Assembly (NCBI GenBank): GCA_022826515.1
Contig: JAJDUT010000091.1
Span: 1 to 57,052 of the forward strand
Length of the DNA stretch: 57,052 bases
From: Candidatus Latescibacterota bacterium
GTDB lineage: Bacteria; Latescibacterota; UBA2968; UBA8231
Direction of reading: 5' to 3'
Of this stretch, positions 28,821 through 35,696 are shown in pieces. The translations under genes were made by a program, and so were the position numbers. The notes beneath the pieces are model-generated. The model made no database searches and was not told where the DNA came from. It saw only the letters and a program-made list of their open reading frames with translations. How positions within the stretch are numbered: position 1 is the first letter of the stretch; each line of letters begins with the position of its first letter.

Positions 28821-29044
28821 CTCAGCAAGCTCATCGCTTCTTCACCTCGTCTCCACTTCCCCACCGCTTTCGCCGCCAGCGGCACTTGCATTTGCCCGTA
28901 AAGCTCAAAGAGATGCTCCATGTGGTCGCGCTTCGAATTGAAACGGGCGTGGCGATAGAGTCTGTCTACTACGCGGTCGAGGGCTGAGTGCGCTCGGCTC
29001 AGATCGGGCGGAATCGCGTCTGGGTCGTAGAGATCGGCGAGCAT
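28817..29044 (-). pseudogene. C-terminal remnant of a DNA methyltransferase
   Basis: Seventy-five residues reading MLADLYDPDAIPPDLSRAHSALDRVVDRLYRH and ending near EHLFELYGQM. This matches the tail of large class I SAM-dependent DNA methyltransferases of restriction-modification systems. SAM-binding and NPPY-type motifs are missing, so it cannot be active. Its TAG stop overlaps the TAG of the SIR2 gene on the other strand within CTAG. It is evidence that a restriction-modification locus once stood here. Confidence 0.6.
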
Positions 29045-29081
29045 CCACCTCCGACTCGATTAGATATAGAATCAGTTTATT

Positions 29082-30491
29082 TCATCTACGGGCACCGTAA
29101 TGACGCAAAATTGCGGCTGTCTCTAAATTCTTCTCCTCTACCGCACGTCTCAGCGGCGTTTCGCCGTAGTCTGTTTTGGCGTGGACATCAGCTCCCGCCT
29201 TGAGCAATATCTCGGCTGTATTAGAAGCATTATCCTTCGCCGCAACATACAGTGGTGTCCAGCCCAAAAAGTCGGCTTTGGCGTGGACATCGGCTCCTGC
29301 CTTGAGCAATATCTCGGCCGTATCAGAAGCATTATGCTGCGCCGCAACGTGCAGTGGTGTCCAGCCCTTATCGCTATCTTTGGCATTGACGTTGGCTCCC
29401 CACTCAAGCAACATACCGGTAAGACCAGAAGCATCCTCACTCACCGCCCAGTGCAGTGGTGTCCAACCCATGTCGTTAAAGTTGTCTTTGGCGTTGACGT
29501 TGGCCTCCGACTCAAGTAACACCGCAGCAACAGCAGCAGCATTATGCGCCGCCGCCCAGTGCAGAACCGTAGAATCATCATTGTTTTTGGCGTTGGGGTC
29601 GGCCCCTGCCTTGAGCAACATACTAGCGACAGCAGCAGCATCTGTATCCTCAGATGTCGTCAAATGGTGCAGCGGTGTATTGACAGCGTCAGTTGGTGTC
29701 ACCCTCCGTCTTTCTTTGAGAAAAGTAGCGGCCGTCCTAGAAAATCTGCCTGCTCTAGCAATTCTTGCTGCGTCCATGTCATAGCCAAAAATGTTATGCA
29801 GTGGCGTTTCGCCGTCGTTGTTTTTGGCATGGATATCAGCCTCCGACTCAAGTAACACCGCAGCAACAGCAGCAGCATTATGCGCCGCCGCAGCGTGCAG
29901 TGGCGTGCCATAGAAGTCGGCTTTGGCGTGAACATCGGCTCCTGCTTTGAGCAATACCGCAGCAACAGCAGCAGCATTATGCGCCGCCGCAGCGTGTAGT
30001 GGCATTTTGCCTTCGTTGTCTTTGGCGTGAACATCGGCCCCTGCTTTGAGCAACAACCCCGCTACCGAAGAAGCATCATTACGCGCTGCTATGTATAGCG
30101 ACGTCCAGCCGTCGTTGTTTTTGGCATGGACATCGGCCCCCGACTCAAGTAACACCGCAGCCGTCGAAGAAGCATCATTACGCGCCGCCCAGTGTAGCGA
30201 TGTCCAGCCGTCGTTAGTTTTAGCATGGACATCGGCCCCCTGATTAAGCAGGGATACTGTCAACACGGGCAAGTTCAGTCTCACTGCAATATGTAGGTCG
30301 GGCTCTCCCTTGTTCTCACCCTTCGGATGTGGCATACGCCCCACCTCTGCGACAAATACCTCCTCCTGACGTTGCTTCTCGGCGTGATCGACATACATTT
30401 TGCCCCCAACGCCCAAAAGAGCAACCATGCCTAAGATCAAGGCAAGCAACTTAAATGGGTGTTTTTTCTGCGGCTTCTGTTGTTCGCTCAT
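29082..30491 (-). CDS. Membrane-anchored ankyrin-repeat protein
   Basis: A 469-residue protein with a short cytoplasmic N-terminus, one membrane segment (LLALILGMVALLGVGGKMYV, about 15-35) and about twelve ankyrin repeats of ~33 residues (GWTSLHWAARNDASSTAAVLLESGADVHAK and variants). One repeat near the middle is longer and degenerate. Repeats are so alike at the DNA level that copy number could change by recombination. The start at 30491 has GGAG seven bases upstream. Ankyrin arrays bind proteins; the partner is unknown. The array would face the periplasm if the N-in topology is right. Confidence 0.85.
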   Translation of the reverse strand: MSEQQKPQKKHPFKLLALILGMVALLGVGGKMYVDHAEKQRQEEVFVAEVGRMPHPKGENKGEPDLHIAVRLNLPVLTVSLLNQGADVHAKTNDGWTSLHWAARNDASSTAAVLLESGADVHAKNNDGWTSLYIAARNDASSVAGLLLKAGADVHAKDNEGKMPLHAAAAHNAAAVAAVLLKAGADVHAKADFYGTPLHAAAAHNAAAVAAVLLESEADIHAKNNDGETPLHNIFGYDMDAARIARAGRFSRTAATFLKERRRVTPTDAVNTPLHHLTTSEDTDAAAVASMLLKAGADPNAKNNDDSTVLHWAAAHNAAAVAAVLLESEANVNAKDNFNDMGWTPLHWAVSEDASGLTGMLLEWGANVNAKDSDKGWTPLHVAAQHNASDTAEILLKAGADVHAKADFLGWTPLYVAAKDNASNTAEILLKAGADVHAKTDYGETPLRRAVEEKNLETAAILRHYGARR

Positions 30492-30568
30492 GATATTCTC
30501 CAATTATTTCACTCCACGAAAGACACATGACGATGGATTTGCGATAAAAATACAGCAGCGGGGACGTG

Positions 30569-30832
30569 TTACTGATGAACTCGGACATGCTCGAGTTCTA
30601 GGTCATTCAACTCCGTCTCAAGTGGAAAGACCTTGTAGCGATCAAGCGTCAACAGAAATTCCACGCGCGCCATCCCGGCAAGCTCCGCAGCCCGGCCAGA
30701 CGAAAGACGGCCAAGTTCGTAGAGCTTGACAGCGGCCAGCATACGGAGTTCACGTGCAAAGGCACGCTCGTCGGTCTTCTCGGCCAGCAGTACACTCTCT
30801 GGAACATCAATTGCGATTTTCCGTGTTGTCAC
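30569..30832 (-). CDS. UPF0175-family protein, third gene of AAA/TOPRIM-like module
   Basis: An 87-residue protein: DVPESVLL near the start, then LRMLAAVKLYELGRLSSGRAAELAGMARVEFLLTLDRYKV, the UPF0175 signature. The GTG at 30832 starts two bases after the preceding gene's TAA and has GGAG ten bases upstream inside that gene. Such proteins usually pair with toxins, often PIN-domain ones; here no PIN gene follows. Its tight coupling to the TOPRIM-like gene suggests it regulates or neutralises that module. Confidence 0.8.
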   Translation of the reverse strand: MTTRKIAIDVPESVLLAEKTDERAFARELRMLAAVKLYELGRLSSGRAAELAGMARVEFLLTLDRYKVFPLETELNDLELEHVRVHQ

Positions 30833-30834
30833 TT

Positions 30835-31491
30835 TTACCTTGCTCCTTCGATCACCTCGTCGGGCACTGGGTTGCCTGCTGGGAACCAAGCTGTTAGGAC
30901 CGTTTTGAGTTCCAAGAACGATGGATCATTGCAGCGGCGCAGGGAAACCTTTTCTGCAAGCTGCCGATACAAGGAGGCACTGCGAGGCTTTCGCACCGTG
31001 CGCAAAGCCGCTTCCAATGCCTCCTTGGGCCGCTCGGGTTTGGTTGCCCCTTCTTGCAAATAGTCCTGACTGATCAGCCAGCGACGCAACGAAGGTCGTC
31101 GATTTTTCCATCCCGCTACGTCGTCAACATGAGGCGAATCGCTCCAGACCCACGCCTCCAGTTCTGGGTCGAGCACGATGGCTCTCGCTCGTTTGCCCCA
31201 CGCCGAATCCTTGAACTCACGATTGAGTTCTTTCTGCATTTCTTGGGGCTGCTTCTGTTCTCTGCCACTGCCTTCGCGATCGAAAATGAGCAATCCGTGG
31301 AGATACAGTTCCGATAGATTGGATAGGAAATCAACGCCGTGTAGAGCACAGCCGGGATCGCGCTGCGGATGAACTTCAATTTTCGCGTCAATCGGGCGAA
31401 TACCCAGTGCCTCTGGTCGCGTAAACAACCCAATTAGTGCCTGTTCTATATTGGAGTCAGCCGCGAGAACAACGAGGTCTTTCTCGTTCAT
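30835..31491 (-). CDS. TOPRIM-like putative nuclease partner of AAA ATPase
   Basis: A 218-residue protein with no confident named family. It begins MNEKDLVVLAADSNIEQALIGL. Acidic motifs DREGSG (71-76) and LDPELEAWVWSD (108-119) are placed like the DxD/E and PxxExW elements of RloB/DUF4276-type TOPRIM proteins. A conserved-looking KPxxPKEALEAALR segment and RCNDPSFLELKTVLTAWFP end follow. The ATG at 31491 overlaps the AAA gene's TGA by four bases, so the two are translationally coupled. ATPase plus TOPRIM pairs (PARIS, OLD-type systems) are antiviral; this pair is only distantly similar, so the role is inference. Confidence 0.65.
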   Translation of the reverse strand: MNEKDLVVLAADSNIEQALIGLFTRPEALGIRPIDAKIEVHPQRDPGCALHGVDFLSNLSELYLHGLLIFDREGSGREQKQPQEMQKELNREFKDSAWGKRARAIVLDPELEAWVWSDSPHVDDVAGWKNRRPSLRRWLISQDYLQEGATKPERPKEALEAALRTVRKPRSASLYRQLAEKVSLRRCNDPSFLELKTVLTAWFPAGNPVPDEVIEGAR

Positions 31492-32735
31492 CCCAAAACC
31501 CCGGAGGCGAGTAGTGTGCCAAGGTCGGCTTGGCCTTGCCATTGCCGTAGCGTGGGGTGCTCGGTGCCTAGAACAATGTCGGTCGAGCCGTCGTCGTTTT
31601 TGGCAAAGCACAATACGTCATCCATGCTGGCCGCACTCAGCACTACTGGCGAATGCGTGGCTAACAAGACCTGAGCCTCATACATTGAAGAGAGCGAATC
31701 ATACACAGTGGCGACTGCTCGAGGATGGATCCCGTTCTCTGGCTCCTCTATTAGGTAGATCCCTCGTAGATCGGCCAAATATGCGGGCAGAGTGAGTGCT
31801 GTCAGTCGCAGCGTACCGTCGGAAACCATCCACGAAGGCACCTTTAGCCCGCCTTCATACTCGTAGATCATGTAGCAGTGCCTATCCTCTGGACGCTCGA
31901 ATGTCTCGATGTTGACCAAGTCGGTCAGGGCCGTGCGCAAATGTGCAATCCAGTCTTGGTGCCGCTGGGGCGCTTTTTCTTGCAGATGAGAGACCACCCA
32001 AGGAAGGTTTGAGCCATCCGGCAAAAAGCCAGACCCCCTCATTGGAGAACTGGGGCGCTTAATGGCATAACTATTCAGTACGAACTCTTGGACGCCGCCA
32101 GTCAGATACTCTAGAAACCATGTGGCAACGGGAAATCGCTCTATATCAGCAGGCAGATTGCCAAAAGCCGATGTCTGCGGCCCTAGCTTGAACGACGGCG
32201 ACCAGCCTTTATCTGTTTCGCTATAAAAGCTGTCGTTTCCTCCCGCTGTCTTATTGATGACGACCTTGCTGTCTTTCCGCCTAATGCGCTCCAACAATGA
32301 ATTCGGGGCATCTGCTAACACTGGGAATAAAGAGCGTTGTGGCATTGCAAAGTCCTCGAATTTTTTTAATAAAACCGTCTCAGACTTGAACTCAAACTGG
32401 CGATGTGTTTCGTCAAAGCCGATCGCTACCTGATACCTCGCTGTATCCAACTCTGGTTTTATTGTCAGAGGCCGCAGATTGTCGGGAATGCGTGCCTCTA
32501 CCGCTATCTCTAGCCTATCGCCCTGACGCCGAAAGAGGAGATCTTGGGGGTTCTGGGTGCGTTCAGAGATCGCCGTATCCAATCCTTCATACAACAAATC
32601 ACAGAGAAAACCGATAACGTCCAAAAAGGTTGTTTTGCCAGAGGCATTCGGCCCGACTAGGACGTGAAAAGGACGCAGCGGCCTATGCACATACCGCAAA
32701 CAGCGATAATTCAAGGCTTCAACTAGCGTTATCAT
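31488..32735 (-). CDS. AAA_21/SMC-like ATPase of putative defence module
   Basis: A 415-residue ABC/SMC-type ATPase: Walker A GPNASGKT (28-35), signature-like SDGTLR (305-310), Walker B IYLIEEPENGIHP (326-338), and the switch His361 in LLATHSPVVL. The middle ~200 residues replace a coiled coil with a mixed domain. This is the AAA_15/AAA_21 class used by many two-gene anti-phage systems. The ATG at 32735 has GGAG seven bases upstream and lies 18 bases after the SDR gene. The next gene starts inside its stop codon. Confidence 0.85.
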   Translation of the reverse strand: MITLVEALNYRCLRYVHRPLRPFHVLVGPNASGKTTFLDVIGFLCDLLYEGLDTAISERTQNPQDLLFRRQGDRLEIAVEARIPDNLRPLTIKPELDTARYQVAIGFDETHRQFEFKSETVLLKKFEDFAMPQRSLFPVLADAPNSLLERIRRKDSKVVINKTAGGNDSFYSETDKGWSPSFKLGPQTSAFGNLPADIERFPVATWFLEYLTGGVQEFVLNSYAIKRPSSPMRGSGFLPDGSNLPWVVSHLQEKAPQRHQDWIAHLRTALTDLVNIETFERPEDRHCYMIYEYEGGLKVPSWMVSDGTLRLTALTLPAYLADLRGIYLIEEPENGIHPRAVATVYDSLSSMYEAQVLLATHSPVVLSAASMDDVLCFAKNDDGSTDIVLGTEHPTLRQWQGQADLGTLLASGVLG

Positions 32736-32753
32736 CAGTCGGCTCCACCCACC

Positions 32754-33488
32754 CTACTGAAACAACTGCACCGTCGGCTTGATCACCAGGAGGGGCACGC
32801 AGGCACGGGGCGGCAGCGCGGCGACGAAGAGTGCGGCTTGAGCCAGTTCTTCGGGTTGCAGCATGGCGGCCCGGCGTTCGGCGCTGACGGGTTCGGGGCG
32901 CTGGGCCAAAATCGGCGTCTCGACCTCGCCGGGGCAAATTGCGCAGGCGCGGATGCCGAACTCGACTTCTTCTTCGTTAATCGAATTCGCCAGAGCCACC
33001 GCTCCGTGCTTGGAGGCCGAGTACGCGGCACCGGCCAGCTTGCTGGCTCGCAGACCGGCGATAGACGAGATGGTAATGATGAGGCCGTCGTTTTGTTGCC
33101 GCATCCCCGGCAACACCGCCCGCACCATGTTGTACACCCCGGTGAGATTGATGGCAATGGTCTGGTCCCAGTCCTCGGGTGCCACGTCGCCGACTGCGCG
33201 CGGATTGGTGTTGATACCGGCGTTGTTGACTAGCACATCGACGGCACCCCACTCGGCCTCGACCGCGGACGCTAGGGCTTCGACCTCGTTGCGGTCGGAT
33301 ACGTCGCAGGAGTGGAGCAGGATACGATCGGCATCGAGACCAGCGGCCGCAGCAGCGAGCGGCTCAGGACGTCGCCCGACAAACGCCACCCGCGCTCCGG
33401 CGTCGGCAAAACCGCGCGCGATGCCCGCGCCGATCCCAGTGCCCGCGCCGGTGACTACAACAACTTTATCGGTGAATTGTCCCATCAT
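32754..33488 (-). CDS. Short-chain dehydrogenase/reductase (SDR)
   Basis: A 244-residue classical SDR: cofactor motif TGAGTGIG (13-20), NNAG (88-91), Ser141/Ser142, and YSASK with Tyr156 and Lys160. A basic residue after the second strand (GRRPEP) suggests NADP preference. The end carries a hydrophobic extension. The ATG at 33488 overlaps the OYE gene's TGA by four bases and has AAGGAAG upstream; longer in-frame starts lie inside that gene. It is the last gene of the ElbD-like/Lgt/OYE/SDR operon, so the substrate may be a lipid-derived carbonyl. Confidence 0.88.
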   Translation of the reverse strand: MMGQFTDKVVVVTGAGTGIGAGIARGFADAGARVAFVGRRPEPLAAAAAGLDADRILLHSCDVSDRNEVEALASAVEAEWGAVDVLVNNAGINTNPRAVGDVAPEDWDQTIAINLTGVYNMVRAVLPGMRQQNDGLIITISSIAGLRASKLAGAAYSASKHGAVALANSINEEEVEFGIRACAICPGEVETPILAQRPEPVSAERRAAMLQPEELAQAALFVAALPPRACVPLLVIKPTVQLFQ

Positions 33489-34942
33489 TGCGCTTCCTTT
33501 TTGAGTGCTTGCAAACGCTGAGCTTCCTCGCGCTGCTTGTAAAACGAGTCGAGGGGAAAGCAACCCGAGATCATGCCGTTGCGCGGCGCAGTGGTGCAAT
33601 CGGAAAACGTGCGGCAGATGACGCGGCGTTGCATTTGGCCGGTTTGCAGCACGTCGCAGGGCAGGTCGGGATAGGACAGAACCATCCGCCCCAAGCCGAT
33701 AAAATCCACCATGCCCGCCCGCACGAGGGCCTGCCCCACGTGCGGCAGATACTCCTGCAAATAGGAATAACCCGACCCGACGAACAGGCTGTGTGGGAAG
33801 CGCGCCTTGAGCTGGGCGACCATTGCTACCTGCCGCGCTACTCCGCACAGCGGGTCTTCCGGCGGCAGGTAGCCATCGGAAGGGGGAAAGAGCGCTGGCC
33901 GCTGAATGTGTGGATTGTAATAAGGGCTGCCGCAGGACAAGTTAATCAGGTCCACGCCCAAGCTCTCCAACAAAGCGATGAACTGCTCGGCCTCGCCTAA
34001 GTCCATTTGCTGCGGGTCGTCTTGATCGACGCCAAAGCCGTACTCGTAGGGCAGGCAGTTTTGATACGGCTCGGGCACCCCGTGCCCCCGGTCCTCGTTG
34101 GGATCGGACCGGAAGGGCACGAAGTCGAAGGCGCTCAGCCGCACGCCAATGCCGAGGCCGGGTGCTCGGTTGCGGATCCCCTCGATGATGGAGCGGACAA
34201 AGCGCGTGCGATTGGCAAAGGAGCCGCCAAAGGGGCCGGGCCGCGTAAACGCACTGAGGAATTCGTGCCCTAGGTAGCCGTGGCAGTGCTTGATATCTAC
34301 GAAGTGGTAGCCCAGCTCATGGGCAATTTGCGCGCCGGCGACGTAGCGGTCGATCAACTCCTCGATATAGGCGTCCGTCAGGAGCAGATGGTCTGCGTCA
34401 AGGCCGAATTTGCGGTCTAAGATCGGGTGGCGATAGAGAATGGCCGGCGCGGATTGGTCCTTGCGATAGGGTCGGCAAAAGCGCCCCGAATGCGTCAGTT
34501 GTAGGCCGAGGAGCAGGTCGTCGGTGGTGCCGAACCGCTCGCTGTGCGCCGCTAGGAGGATGTCGCGCAGCTCGGCCATGCCAGCGCGGTTTTCCTCGCG
34601 CGCCATGAGTTGGTTCGGGTTGGCGCGGCCCTCGGGCACCACGGCAAACGCCTCTCCACCCCAGATGAGCTTGGCCCCGCTGCGCCCGAAATTTTGCCAG
34701 CGTCGGCGCGTCAAATCGCTCGGCTGGCCGTCTTCGGTCCCATCCCATCCTTCCATCGGCTGAATGGCAAAGCGGTTGCCGATGCGGTGGCCGTTGCTGT
34801 GGGCTGGTTGGGCTAGGGGGGAAGTGGGGGCGGTTTCGATTTGGTCGTCGCAGGGCATTTCTGCACCCAAATGGGCTAGATGGGCGCGGAAGTCCGCGGC
34901 CTGCTTAAAGCTGGAGATGCGCGGATAGCGCGTCTTGGCCAT
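33485..34942 (-). CDS. Old Yellow Enzyme / NADH:flavin oxidoreductase family protein
   Basis: A 485-residue FMN TIM-barrel protein. Visible features: NRFAIQPMEGWDGTEDGQP near the N-terminus, LQLTHSGR, DIKHCHGYLGHEFLSAFTRPGPFGG (H-x-x-H replaced by H-C-H-G-Y-L), and GMVDFIGLGRMVLSYPDLP near the C-terminal phosphate site. The C-terminal ~45 residues include CRTFSDCTT, hinting at metal- or disulfide-binding Cys. The start at 34942 overlaps the lgt stop by ATGA. It likely reduces an activated C=C bond; the substrate is unknown. Confidence 0.82.
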   Translation of the reverse strand: MAKTRYPRISSFKQAADFRAHLAHLGAEMPCDDQIETAPTSPLAQPAHSNGHRIGNRFAIQPMEGWDGTEDGQPSDLTRRRWQNFGRSGAKLIWGGEAFAVVPEGRANPNQLMAREENRAGMAELRDILLAAHSERFGTTDDLLLGLQLTHSGRFCRPYRKDQSAPAILYRHPILDRKFGLDADHLLLTDAYIEELIDRYVAGAQIAHELGYHFVDIKHCHGYLGHEFLSAFTRPGPFGGSFANRTRFVRSIIEGIRNRAPGLGIGVRLSAFDFVPFRSDPNEDRGHGVPEPYQNCLPYEYGFGVDQDDPQQMDLGEAEQFIALLESLGVDLINLSCGSPYYNPHIQRPALFPPSDGYLPPEDPLCGVARQVAMVAQLKARFPHSLFVGSGYSYLQEYLPHVGQALVRAGMVDFIGLGRMVLSYPDLPCDVLQTGQMQRRVICRTFSDCTTAPRNGMISGCFPLDSFYKQREEAQRLQALKKEAQ

Positions 34943-35694
34943 CAAGGGGTCTCCCGACGTCGCAGATGCAGCATCAGCCCCAAGCCGAAGGCGATCATGA
35001 CGATGCTGAGAAGTTGGGCTTGGCTCAGGCCCCACAGCGCCGGCGGATTGATCCGAATGAACTCCACCAAGAATCGCGCTAGCCCGGCGAGGATGAGATA
35101 GAAGCTGAACAACAGACCCGGAGGCTCGAAGCGGGTGCGCATTTTCCATAGGAAGGCAGCGATTCCCAAGTGCGAGAGGGTTTCGTACACTGGCGTGGGA
35201 TGGACCTTTTCGGTGGTTGCCACCACCCCCTCGGGATAGGCCATGCCCCAGGGAAGATCCGTCGGCACTCCGTAGCAGCCATCGCCGGCGAGCTGGCAGC
35301 CGATGCGCCCGATCCCGTAGCCCACGGCAAGGGCAATGCCCACCGCGTCGGCGACGTGGCCCAGCGGCGCATTGTGGCGGCGAATTTGCCAGAGTATGCC
35401 TGCGGCGGCAACGACAAACCCCCCGTACCAGGTCAAGCCGTAGCCGGAAAACAGTAGATCGAACACCTCGCCCCAAGTCTCAGGCGAGTTTTCAAAGAGC
35501 ACGAAGTAGAGCTTGGTCCCGACTAGCCCGCCGATCATGCCGGTGGTGACAATCGTCGATCCCAGGTCTTTGTGCAGCCCTTGGCGCTTGAACTCGCGGT
35601 TGAGTACGTGCAGGGCCGCTAGGAAGCCGAGGGCGACCATGAGGCCAAACGTGCCAATGCTAATGGGGCCGATATCAAATAAGTAGGGATACAT
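34942..35694 (-). CDS. lgt: Prolipoprotein diacylglyceryl transferase
   Basis: A 250-residue inner-membrane enzyme with about seven hydrophobic segments. The Lgt signature appears as GIGRIGCQLAGDGCYG (usual GRxGNFxNxExxG, here with Cys-Gln and Asp-Gly replacements). Other family landmarks are YGLTWYGG and HPTPVYE, and a C-terminal RFLVEFIR. It transfers diacylglycerol from phosphatidylglycerol to the lipobox cysteine of prelipoproteins. The signature substitutions (N to C, E to D) are also seen in some non-model Lgt proteins. Start two bases after the ElbD-like gene. Confidence 0.9.
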   Translation of the reverse strand: MYPYLFDIGPISIGTFGLMVALGFLAALHVLNREFKRQGLHKDLGSTIVTTGMIGGLVGTKLYFVLFENSPETWGEVFDLLFSGYGLTWYGGFVVAAAGILWQIRRHNAPLGHVADAVGIALAVGYGIGRIGCQLAGDGCYGVPTDLPWGMAYPEGVVATTEKVHPTPVYETLSHLGIAAFLWKMRTRFEPPGLLFSFYLILAGLARFLVEFIRINPPALWGLSQAQLLSIVMIAFGLGLMLHLRRRETP

Positions 35695-35696
35695 AA

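Noticed and set aside
29082..30491. Regular repeats resembling a CRISPR array
   Set aside because: The repeats encode ~33-residue ankyrin units in one open frame and have no unique spacers of uniform length.
33489..33848. Long N-terminal extension of the SDR
   Set aside because: It lies in another frame over the OYE gene. The SDR fold begins at 33488 with an RBS and an ATGA overlap.
34943..35476. Longer OYE protein starting at 35476
   Set aside because: The added part overlaps lgt out of frame and has no coherent fold. The ATG at 34942 overlaps the lgt stop in the usual way.
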